A program made the position numbers and the translations under genes. Of a stretch of DNA of 64,000 nt, positions 19,005 to 28,419 are shown piece after piece (within the stretch, counting starts at the first letter, position 1; every line of letters begins with the position of its first letter). This DNA comes from Streptomyces sp. RKAG293 (GTDB taxonomy: Bacteria > Actinomycetota > Actinomycetes > Streptomycetales > Streptomycetaceae), in the NCBI RefSeq assembly GCF_023701745.1, contig NZ_JAJOZB010000001.1, positions 4,036,501 through 4,100,500 on the forward strand, written 5' to 3'. The notes beneath the pieces were generated by a model. That model was not told the DNA's origin, made no database searches, and saw only the letters and a program-made list of their open reading frames with translations.

Positions 19005-19214
19005 ATGGCAATTCAGCTGGGCAACACCAAGGCGTGGACCAAGTCCTCGCGTTCGCAGGGGAACGGCGCATGCGTGGAGGTGGCCTCACCCACCCTCAGC
19101 GCTGTCGCCGTCCGTGACTCCAAGGATCCCTACGGTCCGACCCTCGACTTCTCGCCGGAGTCCTGGGCAGCCTTCGTCACCGACGTCGGCCGGGGTTCGT
19201 ACGACCTCGACTGA
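19005..19214 (+). CDS. DUF397 small protein (partner of XRE regulator)
   Basis: 69 residues from the ATG at 19005, with GGAG upstream. Classic DUF397 pattern: a W-T-K-S-S-R-S start, GACVEVA, VAVRDSKDP, then a C-terminal FSPESWAAFVTDV. It lies 208 bases after the XRE gene and may have its own promoter. These proteins are small partners of DUF5753 regulators in Streptomyces. A terminator follows at once. Confidence 0.9.
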   Translation: MAIQLGNTKAWTKSSRSQGNGACVEVASPTLSAVAVRDSKDPYGPTLDFSPESWAAFVTDVGRGSYDLD

Positions 19215-19251
19215 CCCCGTGGGAGCAGCAGCACCGATCAGCAGTGCCGAA

Positions 19252-19292
19252 GAGCCCTCTCGTCCGGCCCGCCGTCCTGGCCGAGAGGGCTC
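19252..19292. terminator. Bidirectional terminator
   Basis: GAGCCCTCTCG pairs perfectly with CGAGAGGGCTC around a 19-base loop. It separates the convergent DUF397 and 19327 genes and can serve both strands. Confidence 0.8.
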
Positions 19293-19326
19293 ACTGCAGG
19301 CCGTGAGCGGCCCGCAGCCGGCTCCG

Positions 19327-20166
19327 CTAGCGGAGCCGGTCCACGTAGGTGTCCGTGCCGGGGACGGTGGGGACGAAGGGCGCGACCAGCTCGACGCGGC
19401 CCAGACCGGAGGCGGCGACCTCGTCGTCCAGGCCGGTGAAATGGGCGTCCCACGCCTCGCGCGGATCCTGTTGCAGGAACCAGAGCAGCGTCAGACGGGT
19501 GTCGACCCCCTCGACCTGCTTCACGTACGTCATCCTGTCGCCGGGCAGCGGCGTCGGCTTGAAGATCGTCACCATCGCGGCCGGTGAGCCCGCGAGGCGC
19601 TTGGGCAGGTGCCGGGAGCGCAGCCACTCCAGCAGCTCCTCGCGCCGCTCCGCCGATTCGGCGTCGATGACCTCCACGACCAGCCCGCCGTAGGGGTGGT
19701 CGAGCGCGTGGAAGTCCCGGGGGCCGGCGGCACCGTCGCGATAGACGGTGGCGGAGTGGTCCTGGAACGCCGTGAAGACATGGGTGCGGTCCTGGTAGAC
19801 CCGGCCGTCCCGGTTGAGGCGCTTGTTGATGCCGACGGTCCACTTCATGTGGTCGTCGTAGCGGCCGGCGGTGACCCAGTAGGTGGAGATGTAGCAGCCC
19901 GCCGTGACCGGCTGGGCGACGGCGGACTTCTCCGGGTAGCGGAGCAGCTGCAGATCGCGGGTGGCGACCCAGCGGCGCCCGGCGTACATCCAGGGCATGG
20001 CCATCGCGCCCGCGATGAAGTGATCGTCCTCGTACCACCTGTTGTAGGCGTACTCATGGCCCGGCAGGGGTTCCACCATGGTGATCAGGGCGTGCCCGAC
20101 CCGCACCCCGTACGGCCCGACGGAGGCCAGCTCCGCGTACACCTCGCTGCGCGTCTCTTCTGTCAT
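19327..20166 (-). CDS. Uncharacterised protein, possible tandem EthD/dabb-like barrel
   Basis: 279 residues from the ATG at 20166. I do not recognise a named family. The N-terminal half (GHALITMVEPLPGHEYAYNRWYEDDHF) looks like the ferredoxin-like alpha-beta barrel of EthD-type proteins, where a small protein binds a substrate after an N-R-W-Y-E-D-D-H-type motif. The C-terminal half (TIFKPTPL and WFLQQDPREAWDAHFTGLDDEV) may be a second copy. No membrane segment or signal peptide. A perfect copy of the TGACG-NNN-CGTCA operator is centred 22 bases upstream of its ATG, which ties it to the catabolic genes further right. It may be an accessory enzyme of that pathway. Confidence 0.7.
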   Translation of the reverse strand: MTEETRSEVYAELASVGPYGVRVGHALITMVEPLPGHEYAYNRWYEDDHFIAGAMAMPWMYAGRRWVATRDLQLLRYPEKSAVAQPVTAGCYISTYWVTAGRYDDHMKWTVGINKRLNRDGRVYQDRTHVFTAFQDHSATVYRDGAAGPRDFHALDHPYGGLVVEVIDAESAERREELLEWLRSRHLPKRLAGSPAAMVTIFKPTPLPGDRMTYVKQVEGVDTRLTLLWFLQQDPREAWDAHFTGLDDEVAASGLGRVELVAPFVPTVPGTDTYVDRLR

Positions 20167-20181
20167 GCCTACAGGTGTAGC

Positions 20182-20194
20182 TGACGATACGTCA
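20182..20194. promoter_or_regulatory. TGACG-NNN-CGTCA operator (site 1, perfect)
   Basis: TGACGATACGTCA, extended to the perfect 8+3+8 repeat AGCTGACG-ATA-CGTCAGCT (20179-20197). It lies directly upstream of the 19327-20166 gene and 90 bases before the divergent aminotransferase gene, so it could control either or both. Confidence 0.75.
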
Positions 20195-20283
20195 GCTGGG
20201 GAAGAGCCGGTCGCGCCCCGCGTTCCCGTTCGCATGTTGGTCAAATAGGTGGACAGGCCACCGATTATTCGTAGGCTGCGCGC

Positions 20284-21504
20284 ATGACGCGAATGCATCG
20301 AGTGAACCGAGCCGACGTCCCCGCACTGGCCGCCCGCGCCGCCTCGGTCGGCGCGTCGCCGGTACGCGAGATCCTCGCGCTCACCGCACGCCCCGAAGTG
20401 ATCTCCTTCGCGGGCGGGCTGCCGGCCCCCGAGCTCTTCGACGCCGAGGGGATCCGCGCCGCCTACGACCAGGTGCTCGCCGAGGCGCCCCAGCGGGTGC
20501 TCCAGTACTCCACCACCGAGGGCGACCCGGCGCTGCGCGGCGCCGTCGCCGCCCGGCTCGGCGCCCGCGGGCTCCCGACCGACGCGGACGACCTGCTCGT
20601 CACCGCCGGCTCCCAGCAGGGCCTGGCGCTCCTCGCCACCGCGCTGCTGGAGCCGGGCGACACCGTCCTCGTCGAGGACCCCACCTATCTGGCCGCGCTG
20701 CAGTGCTTCGGCTTCACCGGGGCGCGGGTGCTGCCGGTGCCGTCCGACGAGGACGGGATCGACCCCGCCGCACTGGAGGAACTCGTCGTCCGCGAGCGGC
20801 CGAAACTGCTCTATCTGATCCCGAACTTCCAGAACCCCACCGGGCGTACGCTCCCGCTCGCCCGCCGGCAGGCGGTGGCCGAGGTCGCCGCACGGCACGG
20901 GCTGTGGATCGTCGAGGACGACCCGTACGGCGAGCTGCGCTTCGACGGGGAGCCCGTGCCGTGGATCGCCTCCCTGGAGGCGGCCGCCGACCGCACCGTC
21001 CTGCTGGGCTCGTTCTCCAAGATCATGGCGCCCGGCATGCGGCTCGGCTGGCTGCGGGCGCCGGAAGCGCTGCGGCGGGCCTGCGTCATCGCCAAGCAGG
21101 CCGCGGACCTGCACTCCTCCACCGTCGACCAGGCCGCGGCGGCGCGCTATCTCGCCGACCGCGACCTCGACGCCCACCTCCACCGCGTGCGCGACGCGTA
21201 CCGCCTGCGGCGCGACGCCCTGCTGGCCGGCCTGCCGGCCGCGCTCCCGGCGGGCAGCGCCTGGAACCGGCCCGACGGCGGGATGTTCCTGTGGGTCCGG
21301 CTGCCGGACGGCTTCGACGCCACCGCCCTGCTGCCGGTCGCCGTCGCGCACGATGTCGCGTACGTCCCCGGCGCCCCCTTCTTCGCCGGCCCCGGCGACC
21401 CGGCCACCCTGCGCATGTCCTTCACGACGCACACCCCCACCGAGATCGCGGAGGGCCTGCGGCGCCTGGCCACCGCGCTGTCCACGGCGCCGGCGGTGCG
21501 CTGA
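20284..21504 (+). CDS. PLP-dependent aminotransferase (class I, LysN/MocR-domain type)
   Basis: 406 residues. Fold-type I aminotransferase with VISFAGGLPAPELF, the QYSTTEGDPALR pattern, LIPNFQNPTGRTL, VEDDPYGELRF and the PLP lysine in GSFSKIMAPGMRLGW. This matches the subgroup of 2-aminoadipate / multisubstrate aminotransferases (LysN-like). There is no attached DNA-binding domain, so it is an enzyme rather than a MocR regulator. Substrate not known. It is divergent from the 19327 gene. Confidence 0.88.
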   Translation: MTRMHRVNRADVPALAARAASVGASPVREILALTARPEVISFAGGLPAPELFDAEGIRAAYDQVLAEAPQRVLQYSTTEGDPALRGAVAARLGARGLPTDADDLLVTAGSQQGLALLATALLEPGDTVLVEDPTYLAALQCFGFTGARVLPVPSDEDGIDPAALEELVVRERPKLLYLIPNFQNPTGRTLPLARRQAVAEVAARHGLWIVEDDPYGELRFDGEPVPWIASLEAAADRTVLLGSFSKIMAPGMRLGWLRAPEALRRACVIAKQAADLHSSTVDQAAAARYLADRDLDAHLHRVRDAYRLRRDALLAGLPAALPAGSAWNRPDGGMFLWVRLPDGFDATALLPVAVAHDVAYVPGAPFFAGPGDPATLRMSFTTHTPTEIAEGLRRLATALSTAPAVR

Positions 21505-21563
21505 CCCGGGCACCGGCACCCGCACGGCGCGGGGGTGGTGTTCTGCACAGCGGGGATCTAACC

Positions 21564-21576
21564 TGACGGTCCGTCA
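21564..21576. promoter_or_regulatory. TGACG-NNN-CGTCA operator (site 2, perfect)
   Basis: TGACGGTCCGTCA, extended to CCTGACGGTCCGTCAGG. It lies 28 bases before the SDR start codon at 21605, so a bound protein would block that promoter. Confidence 0.8.
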
Positions 21577-21604
21577 GGACAGGGGAACCGCGCCGGAGGC
21601 GAAC

Positions 21605-22387
21605 ATGTTGCTGTCAGGAAAGACCGTGGTCGTATCCGGGGTCGGCGCCGGGCTCGGGCAGCGCGTGGCCACCACCGCCGCGCGCGACGGTGCGAACGTG
21701 GTGCTCGGGGCGCGGACCGAGGCGCAGCTCGCGAAAGTGGCGGAGGAGATCGACCCCGGGGGATCGAAGGTGGCGTGGCTCTCCACCGACATCGCCGAAG
21801 GCGACCAGTGCGAGGCGCTCGCGGCGCTGGCGGTCGAGCGGTTCGGCGGTATCGACGCGGTCGTGCACGTCGCCGCCATGGACGGCTACTTCGGCGGCCT
21901 GGAGGACGCGGACTTCGCCTCGTGGCAGCGCGTCATCGACGTCAATCTGCTGGGGACGCTGCGGCTCACCAAGGCGTGCCTGCCGGCGCTGAAGGCGCAC
22001 GGCGGCTCGGTGGTGATCATCGGGACGCAGTCCGCGGTGGCGGCGCCCTCACAGGTGCGGCAGGCGGCGTACGCGGCATCGAAGGGCGCCCTGACGTCGG
22101 CCATGTACTCGGTGGCGCGCGAGCTGGGCCCGTACCGGATCCGGGTGAACACGGTGCTGCCCGGCTGGATGTGGGGCCCGCCGGTGCAGGCGTTCGTCCA
22201 GTTCACGGCGCACACCGAAGGCGTGTCCGAGGACGAGGTGCTGGGCCGGCTCACCGAGCGGATGGCGCTCCCGGAGCTGGCGACGGACGGGGACGTGGCG
22301 GAGGCCGCGGTCTTCCTGGCCTCCGACCGGGCTCGTGCGATCACCGGGCAGTCGCTGCTGGTGAACGCCGGCGAGCTGATGCGGTAA
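21605..22387 (+). CDS. Short-chain dehydrogenase/reductase
   Basis: 260 residues from the ATG at 21605 (GGAGG at the proper distance). Rossmann start SGVGAGLGQRVA, NVVLGAR at the end of strand 2, catalytic Ser in IIGTQSAVAAPS, and Tyr/Lys in AAYAASKGAL. Classical SDR of fabG size. The TGxxxGxG glycine motif is slightly altered (GVGAGLG). It oxidises or reduces an alcohol/ketone with NAD(P). The operator at 21564 places it with the catabolic regulon. Substrate unknown. A terminator follows at 22474. Confidence 0.88.
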   Translation: MLLSGKTVVVSGVGAGLGQRVATTAARDGANVVLGARTEAQLAKVAEEIDPGGSKVAWLSTDIAEGDQCEALAALAVERFGGIDAVVHVAAMDGYFGGLEDADFASWQRVIDVNLLGTLRLTKACLPALKAHGGSVVIIGTQSAVAAPSQVRQAAYAASKGALTSAMYSVARELGPYRIRVNTVLPGWMWGPPVQAFVQFTAHTEGVSEDEVLGRLTERMALPELATDGDVAEAAVFLASDRARAITGQSLLVNAGELMR

Positions 22388-22473
22388 CGCTCGGCGGCAG
22401 CAGGCCCGGCGGCACTCGGCTGGCCGCCCGTCGGACGCGGCGGCACCCGGCTCGGCAGGCCCCCTCCTCTCTC

Positions 22474-22506
22474 TACCGCGCGGGATCCCGTTCCCGCGCG
22501 GTACTT
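22474..22506 (+). terminator. Terminator after SDR
   Basis: A 12-bp perfect inverted repeat (TACCGCGCGGGA and its complement) with a six-base loop, then CTT. It closes the SDR transcript. Confidence 0.85.
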
Positions 22507-22775
22507 CGTCATGCCCTGCAGGACGTCCAGCGAAGTGCCCGCTCATCGTGTGTTCGCCGTCACGGTCACGACAATGCCAAGGAAGGTCAAGAACGAGTAA
22601 AATCGTTCGGCTTTCTGATTCCTGTTCAGACTCTTGAACGCGAAGACCCTTGACCGCCCGCCCTGACAGGGGGTTCAATCCCGGAAGTCCCCACTCCCGC
22701 ACGGGGACACCCGCCGCAGCGAACGTCACAGCGAAGTGCGTTTCACGTTCACAAGGCGGACCCCCTGGAGGGGAC
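22507..22775. promoter_or_regulatory. Leader/promoter region of the symporter gene
   Basis: This 269-base stretch is richer in A/T than the coding sequence, particularly around 22575-22630. No open frame with proper bias was found. It should contain the promoter of the symporter gene, but no single -10/-35 pair stands out. Confidence 0.4.
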
Positions 22776-24356
22776 ATGAACAATCTCGACTGGGCCGTAC
22801 TCATCGCCTACTTCGGCGTGATGATCGCGATCGGAGTCTGGTCGCACAAGCGCATCGACGATGTCGGCGACTACTTCACCGCCGGCGGCAAGATGCCCTG
22901 GTGGCTGGCGGGCATCTCGCACCACATGTCCGGATACAGCGCGGTGATGTTCACCGGATACGCGGGCATCGCCTACAAGTACGGGGTGACGTCCTACGTC
23001 ACCTGGTCCTTCCCGATCGCGATCGGCATCGCCATCGGCGCCAACCTCTTCGCGCCCCGGATCAGCCGGCTGCGCTCCCGGCTGCATGTCGCCTCACCGC
23101 TCGAATACCTCAAGAACCGGTACAACCTCACCACCCAGCAGGCGCTCGCCTGGTCCGGTGTGCTGCTGAAGATCGTCGACGTGGGAGCCAAGTGGGCGGC
23201 GATCGCGACCCTGCTGTCGGTGTTCACCGGCGTCACGATCACCCAGGGCATCGTCATCACCGGCGCGATCACCGCCATCTACTGCACGGTCGGCGGTCTG
23301 TGGGCCGACGCGCTCACCGAGCTGGGGCAGTTCGTCATCCAGCTGCTGGCCGGGATCGCCATGCTGGTGGCCGCCCTCGGCAAGATCGGCGGCATCAGCG
23401 GGATCTGGAACGTCTGGGACGACCCGAAGCTGCAGGGCCACACCAGCGGCACCGCGGGGCCGTACACGCTGATCTTCCTGCTGGCGTATCTGTTCATCAA
23501 GACCTTCGAGTACAACGGCGGCATGTGGAACCAGGCCCAGCGCTACATGGCCACCGCCAACGCCAAGGAGGCCGTCCGTTCGGCCCGGCTCTCCGCCGCC
23601 CTGTGGTTCGTCTGGCCGCTGGTCCTCTTCTTCCCGATGTGGGTCTCCCCGCTGCTGGTGACCGCCAAGAAGCCCGACGGGTCGGACTCGTACGGCCTGA
23701 TGGTCGAGCAGCTGCTGCCGCACGGACTGCTGGGCCTGGTCGTCGTCGGCTTCTTCTCGCACACGATGGCCATGTGCTCCTCCGACGCCAACGCCATCGC
23801 GGCCGTCGTCACCCGCGACATCGCCCCGGCGTTCTCCAAGACGGCACGGGCCTGGACCCAGCGCGCCGGCCTGATCGCCGCGCGGCTCACCACGCTCGCC
23901 TTCCTCGGCCTGTCCATGGCCATCGCCACCCAGGTCAACTCGCCCACCTTCAAGGACATCATCACCATCGTCATCAAGTGGGTGGCGGGACTGATGGGGC
24001 CGATCGCGATCCCCTTCATGCTCGGCCTGCTGCGACCGTTCCGTAAGTCCGGGCCGACCGCCGCGCTCACCAGCTGGGCGATGGGTCTCCTGGCGTTCTA
24101 CCTGCTCAACTACCCGGTCAACGACGCGATCGACGGCGGGGTGAACCTGGAGTACCAGATCTCGGTGCCGCTCGCGGTCTCGCTCGTCCTGTACATCGTC
24201 ATCGGCTTCATCAAGCCGGAGGACACCCCGGAGCGGGACGCGCTGCTGGAGAAGATCAACACCGACGGTGGCGGCGACGGCGGTTCCGCCGCGGCGGCGG
24301 CCATCCCGGAGCCGGCCGAGCCGCAGGACACGGCGGCGGTCCCCGCCAACGACTGA
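22776..24356 (+). CDS. Sodium:solute symporter (SSS family)
   Basis: 526 residues from the ATG at 22776 directly after GGAGGGGAC; the frame is open further upstream but without such a site. About 13 hydrophobic segments. The SSS family opening (AVLIAYFGVMIAIGVW, DDVGDYFTAGGKMPWWLAGISHHMSGYSAVMFTG) is clear, with LEYLKNRYNLTTQQALAW and the later DANAIAAVVTRDIAP. It imports a small solute (sugar, amino acid or organic acid) using Na+. The specific solute is not predictable. The tail is an Ala/Gly/Pro linker. It faces an ADP-ribosylglycohydrolase gene. Confidence 0.88.
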   Translation: MNNLDWAVLIAYFGVMIAIGVWSHKRIDDVGDYFTAGGKMPWWLAGISHHMSGYSAVMFTGYAGIAYKYGVTSYVTWSFPIAIGIAIGANLFAPRISRLRSRLHVASPLEYLKNRYNLTTQQALAWSGVLLKIVDVGAKWAAIATLLSVFTGVTITQGIVITGAITAIYCTVGGLWADALTELGQFVIQLLAGIAMLVAALGKIGGISGIWNVWDDPKLQGHTSGTAGPYTLIFLLAYLFIKTFEYNGGMWNQAQRYMATANAKEAVRSARLSAALWFVWPLVLFFPMWVSPLLVTAKKPDGSDSYGLMVEQLLPHGLLGLVVVGFFSHTMAMCSSDANAIAAVVTRDIAPAFSKTARAWTQRAGLIAARLTTLAFLGLSMAIATQVNSPTFKDIITIVIKWVAGLMGPIAIPFMLGLLRPFRKSGPTAALTSWAMGLLAFYLLNYPVNDAIDGGVNLEYQISVPLAVSLVLYIVIGFIKPEDTPERDALLEKINTDGGGDGGSAAAAAIPEPAEPQDTAAVPAND

Positions 24357-24373
24357 GCCGGCGGCTACCAGAC

Positions 24374-24421
24374 GTAAGGGCCGGTCCTCCGACGGGATCC
24401 TCCGACGGGACCGGCCCTTAC
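24374..24421. terminator. Bidirectional terminator between convergent genes
   Basis: GTAAGGGCCGGTCC pairs perfectly with GGACCGGCCCTTAC. The right arm includes the stop codon of the minus-strand gene. The loop holds a repeated TCCGACGGGA. Confidence 0.85.
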
Positions 24422-25521
24422 GCGTTCGGGTAGCGCTCCAGCCAGGACGGTGACGACCCGGCCGGGCCGTGCAGCGCCGGGGCCTGCGTCATCTCCATCG
24501 CGAAGTCGTCGGCGAGCTGCAGGATCGTGCCGCGCCCCTCCAGCTCCGCTATCCACGACGGCGGCAGCGCCGTCTCGCCGTGCTGCGCGCCCAGCAGGTT
24601 GCCGCAGACCGAACCGGTCGAGTCGCTGTCCCCGCCGTGGTTCACCGCCAGCAGCAGACCGTGCCGGACGTCCTCGGCGACGAGCGCGCAGTACACGCCG
24701 ATCGCCAGCGCCTCCTCCGCCGTCCAGCCCTCCCCCAGCGACTCCACGCGCTCCGGTGACGGCATCCCCTGCCGGACGGCGCCCAGCGCCCGCTGCAGGG
24801 CGTCCGTGGTCTCCTGGTGGTCAGGGCGCGAGCCGAGCAGCGCCAGCGCGTGCTGCACGGCACCGTCGAGCGCGTCCCCGCGCGCCAGTCCGTGCACGAT
24901 GACGGCGAACGCGCCCGCGGCCAGCTGCCCGGTGGGATGGCCGTGGGTCTGCGCCGCGCACTCGACGGCGAGCTGGAACACCAGCCCCGGCTCCCAGCCG
25001 ACCAGCAGCCCGAACGGCGCGGAGCGCATCACCGTGCCGCAGCCCTTGGAGCCGGGGTTCTTGGGATTCTCGACGGTGCCCATCCGGTCGTCGCCGAGCC
25101 CGTTCAGACACGCCCGGCCGGGCGCGCGGCGCGCGTACAGCCACTCCTCGCGCGCCAGCCACCCGGTGTCCTTGCGGCGCTCGTCGGGCCCCCAGTCGCT
25201 CTGGGTGGCCGCCCAGCGCAGATAGGCGCGGTGCACATCGGTGGGCGGATGCCAGGCGCCGCTGTCGCGGCGCACCTGGGCCCGTATCAAGCCTTCTGTG
25301 GTGAAAAGGGTCATCTGGGTGTCGTCGGTGACCGTGCCCCGGCGGCCGAACGCCGGCACGAAGTCCGTGACGCCGTCCGGGCCGTGCTCGGCCCGGATCG
25401 CCTTGAGCGAGTCGAACTCGATGCCCGCGCCCAGCGCGTCGCCGATGGCCCCGCCGAGCAGGCAGCCGCGTACGCGGCTGCGGAAATCCTGCTGCTGCGC
25501 CCGTCCCCAAACCGCCGTCAA
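24418..25521 (-). CDS. ADP-ribosylglycohydrolase family protein
   Basis: 367 residues read from a TTG at 25521 that has AAGGGG six bases upstream; no ATG or GTG is better placed. Family motifs: GCLLGGAIGDALGAGIEF, GTVTDDTQMTLFT (metal-binding TDDT), and the C-terminal NHGGDSDSTGSVCGNLLGA (second metal motif, D-S-D-S). These enzymes remove ADP-ribose from proteins or small molecules, as DraG does for nitrogenase reductase. The target here is unknown. Confidence 0.88.
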   Translation of the reverse strand: MTAVWGRAQQQDFRSRVRGCLLGGAIGDALGAGIEFDSLKAIRAEHGPDGVTDFVPAFGRRGTVTDDTQMTLFTTEGLIRAQVRRDSGAWHPPTDVHRAYLRWAATQSDWGPDERRKDTGWLAREEWLYARRAPGRACLNGLGDDRMGTVENPKNPGSKGCGTVMRSAPFGLLVGWEPGLVFQLAVECAAQTHGHPTGQLAAGAFAVIVHGLARGDALDGAVQHALALLGSRPDHQETTDALQRALGAVRQGMPSPERVESLGEGWTAEEALAIGVYCALVAEDVRHGLLLAVNHGGDSDSTGSVCGNLLGAQHGETALPPSWIAELEGRGTILQLADDFAMEMTQAPALHGPAGSSPSWLERYPNA

Positions 25522-25685
25522 AGCGAGCCCCTTCGGTCAGCAGCTGTCAGTCGCAGCACGATAGTCGACAATGCCGCTCACGTCCCGTGTGCCCGACGGC
25601 ACAGGGGGTGCACCGGCCAGTGGCCCCGCGCACGCCCCCGAGGCCGTCGCACGCCCCCTGTCCATCCGCCGTCCGCCCCGCACCG

Positions 25686-28274
25686 CTACGCGTCGAGCAC
25701 CGGCAGCAGCTCGGGCAGATGGCCGTCGGAGGCGAGGCCCGCCGCCCGGCGCTCCTCGGAGACCTCGCCGTACAGGGTGGTGCGCTGACGGGACGGCCGG
25801 CCGGCCGATTCCGCGATGGCGACCAGGTCCTGGATCGACCGGTAGGAACCGTAACTGGAGCCGGCCATCCGGGAGATGGTCTCCTCCATCAGCGTGCCGC
25901 CCAGGTCGTTCGCCCCGGAGCGCAGCATCTCCGCCGCGCCCTCCGCGCCCAGCTTGACCCAACTGGTCTGGATATTGGGGATATGGGTGTGCAGCAGCAG
26001 CCGGGCCATCGCCGTGACCGCGCGGTTGTCCCGCAGGGTCGGACCCGGGCGGGCGATACCGGCCAGGTAGACGGGCGCGTTGGTGTGGATGAAGGGCAGC
26101 GTCACGAACTCCGTGAAGCCGCCGGTCTCCTGCTGGATCTCGGCGAGCAGCCGCAGATGGCCCAGCCAGTGGTGCGGCTGGTCCACATGCCCGTACATCA
26201 TCGTGGAGGACGAGCGCAGGCCCAGCGAGTGCGCGGCCTTCACCACCTCCACCCATGTCGCCGTCGGCAGCTTGCCCTTGGTGAGGACCCAGCGCACCTC
26301 GTCGTCCAGGATCTCGGCGGCCGTGCCGGGGATCGAGTCGAGCCCGGCCTCCTGGGCCGCCGCCAGCCAGTCGCGGATCGACATACCCGTACGCGTCGCC
26401 CCGTTGGCGACCTCCATCGGTGAGAAGGCGTGCACATGCATGCCCGGCACGCGCTCCTTCACCGCCCGCGCGATGTCGAAGTACGCGGTGCCCGGCAGGT
26501 CCGGGTGGATGCCGCCCTGCATGCACACCTCGGTCGCGCCGACCTCCCACGCCTGCTCGGCGCGGTCGGCGACCTGCGACAGGGACAGCGTGTACGCGTC
26601 CGCGTCGGTGCGGCGCTGCGCGAAGGCGCAGAAGCGGCAGCCGGTGTAGCAGACGTTGGTGAAGTTGATGTTCCTGGTGACGATGTACGTGACCTCGTCG
26701 CCGACCGTGTCGCGCCGCACGTCGTCCGCGATCCGGCACAGCGCGTCCAGCGCCGGGCCGTCCGCGTGCAGCAGCGCGAGCGCCTGCTCGTCGGTGAGCT
26801 TCGTCGGGTCGTCCGCGGCGGTCACGAGCGCGGACCGTACGTCCCCGTCGACCCGGTCAGGCACCATCCCGGGCGCCGCCTGCTCGCGCAGCGACTCCCA
26901 GTCCCCGTACACGTCGTCGAAGTCGTCCCTGCGGTCGCCGGTGCGCCCGGTGGTGTCGATCGTCGCGTGCAGGTCGGTGCGGCCGGTGGCGGTGAACGCC
27001 TCGTCCGGCTCCTGCCAGAGCAGCCCGACGGGCTTGGCGTTCTCGTCCGCCAGCGCCGTCCCGGGGTCCGCCAGGGCCCGGACGTGCGGCAGCAGCCGCG
27101 GGTCGAGCCACGGCTCGCCGCGCTGGATGAACTCGGGGTAGATCGTGAGCCGCTCGCGCAGCGTGAACCCGGCGGCCGCGGTCCGCTCCGCCAGCTCGTC
27201 GATGTTCGGCCACGGGCGCTCGGGGTTGACGTGGTCGGGGGTCAGCGGGGACACCCCGCCCCAGTCGTCGATCCCCGCGTCGATGAACCGCGCGTACTCC
27301 CCGTCCACCAGGTTCGGCGGCGCCTGGACGCGGGCCGCCGGGCCGAGGAGCAGCCGGGCGACCGCGATCGCCGCCGCCAGCTCCTCCAGCTCCGCGTCCG
27401 GCATCCCGCGCATCGCGGTGTCCGGCTTGGCGCGGAAGTTCTGAATGATCACTTCCTGGATGCCGTGGTACTGCCGGGCGATCTTCCGTATGGCGAACAG
27501 CGATTCGGCGCGCTCCGCGTACGTCTCGCCGATCCCGATCAGGATGCCGGTGGTGAACGGGACGTTGGAGCGGCCGGCGTCCTCGAGGACCCGCAGCCGT
27601 ACGGCCGGGTCCTTGTCGGGCGAGCCGTAGTGCGGGCCGCCGGGCTCGGACCACAGCCGGGTCGCCGTCGTCTCCAGCATCATGCCCATCGACGGCGCGA
27701 CCGGCTTGAGACGCTGCAGGTCCTGCCAGGACAGCACACCGGGGTTCAGGTGCGGCAGCAGGCCGGTCTCCTCCAGCACCCGGATCGACATCGCCCGCAC
27801 ATACGCGAGCGTGTCGTCGTACCCGTGCGCGTCGAGCCACTCCCGCGCCTCCGGCCAGCGCTCCTCCGGACGGTCCCCGAGCGTGAACAGGGCCTCCTTG
27901 CAGCCCATTTCCGCGCCCTTGCGCGCGATGTCGAGGACCTCGTCGGGAGACAGGAACATCCCGTGGCCCGCACGGCGCAGCTTGCCCGGCACCGTCACGA
28001 AGGTGCAGTAGTGGCACTTGTCACGGCACAGCCGGGTCAGCGGGATGAAGACCTTCCGCGAGTACGTGATCACCCCGGGCCGCCCGGCCGTCTCCAGGCC
28101 CGCGTCACGCACCCGGGCCGCGGTCGCGGACAGGTCCACCAGGTCGTCACCACGTGCCTGCAGCAGCACCGCCGCCTCGGCGGTGTCCAGCGCGACTCCG
28201 TCGCGGGCACGCTTCAGCGCGCGCCGCATGCCGTTGGCAGTGGGGGTCGGCTCCTCGGGGCGGGACAGGCTCAT
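25686..28274 (-). CDS. fbiC: FO synthase CofGH (FbiC), F420 biosynthesis
   Basis: 862 residues from the ATG at 28274 (GGAG six bases upstream; an ATG two codons earlier abuts that site). Two radical-SAM halves are fused in one chain: CofG-like with CRDKCHYC near residue 85, and CofH-like with CYTGCRFC near 543. Together they build 7,8-didemethyl-8-hydroxy-5-deazariboflavin (FO), the chromophore of cofactor F420, from tyrosine and a flavin precursor. Actinobacteria have the fused form. The neighbourhood is rich in F420-type oxidoreductases (28420, 33269, 35327, 56659), which fits a shared need for the cofactor. Confidence 0.95.
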   Translation of the reverse strand: MSLSRPEEPTPTANGMRRALKRARDGVALDTAEAAVLLQARGDDLVDLSATAARVRDAGLETAGRPGVITYSRKVFIPLTRLCRDKCHYCTFVTVPGKLRRAGHGMFLSPDEVLDIARKGAEMGCKEALFTLGDRPEERWPEAREWLDAHGYDDTLAYVRAMSIRVLEETGLLPHLNPGVLSWQDLQRLKPVAPSMGMMLETTATRLWSEPGGPHYGSPDKDPAVRLRVLEDAGRSNVPFTTGILIGIGETYAERAESLFAIRKIARQYHGIQEVIIQNFRAKPDTAMRGMPDAELEELAAAIAVARLLLGPAARVQAPPNLVDGEYARFIDAGIDDWGGVSPLTPDHVNPERPWPNIDELAERTAAAGFTLRERLTIYPEFIQRGEPWLDPRLLPHVRALADPGTALADENAKPVGLLWQEPDEAFTATGRTDLHATIDTTGRTGDRRDDFDDVYGDWESLREQAAPGMVPDRVDGDVRSALVTAADDPTKLTDEQALALLHADGPALDALCRIADDVRRDTVGDEVTYIVTRNINFTNVCYTGCRFCAFAQRRTDADAYTLSLSQVADRAEQAWEVGATEVCMQGGIHPDLPGTAYFDIARAVKERVPGMHVHAFSPMEVANGATRTGMSIRDWLAAAQEAGLDSIPGTAAEILDDEVRWVLTKGKLPTATWVEVVKAAHSLGLRSSSTMMYGHVDQPHHWLGHLRLLAEIQQETGGFTEFVTLPFIHTNAPVYLAGIARPGPTLRDNRAVTAMARLLLHTHIPNIQTSWVKLGAEGAAEMLRSGANDLGGTLMEETISRMAGSSYGSYRSIQDLVAIAESAGRPSRQRTTLYGEVSEERRAAGLASDGHLPELLPVLDA

Positions 28275-28419
28275 GGTCATCTCCCGAGCATAGGTCGCTG
28301 CCCGGCACCCGGGGTCATGGCACTTGCTATGGCGTTGGCCACCCGGGGGGCGGCTCGATCGGGACGCGAGAACTCCGGCGGGCGGGTCGCGCTGCGCTTT
28401 ACGCGGGGCCCAGCGCCGG

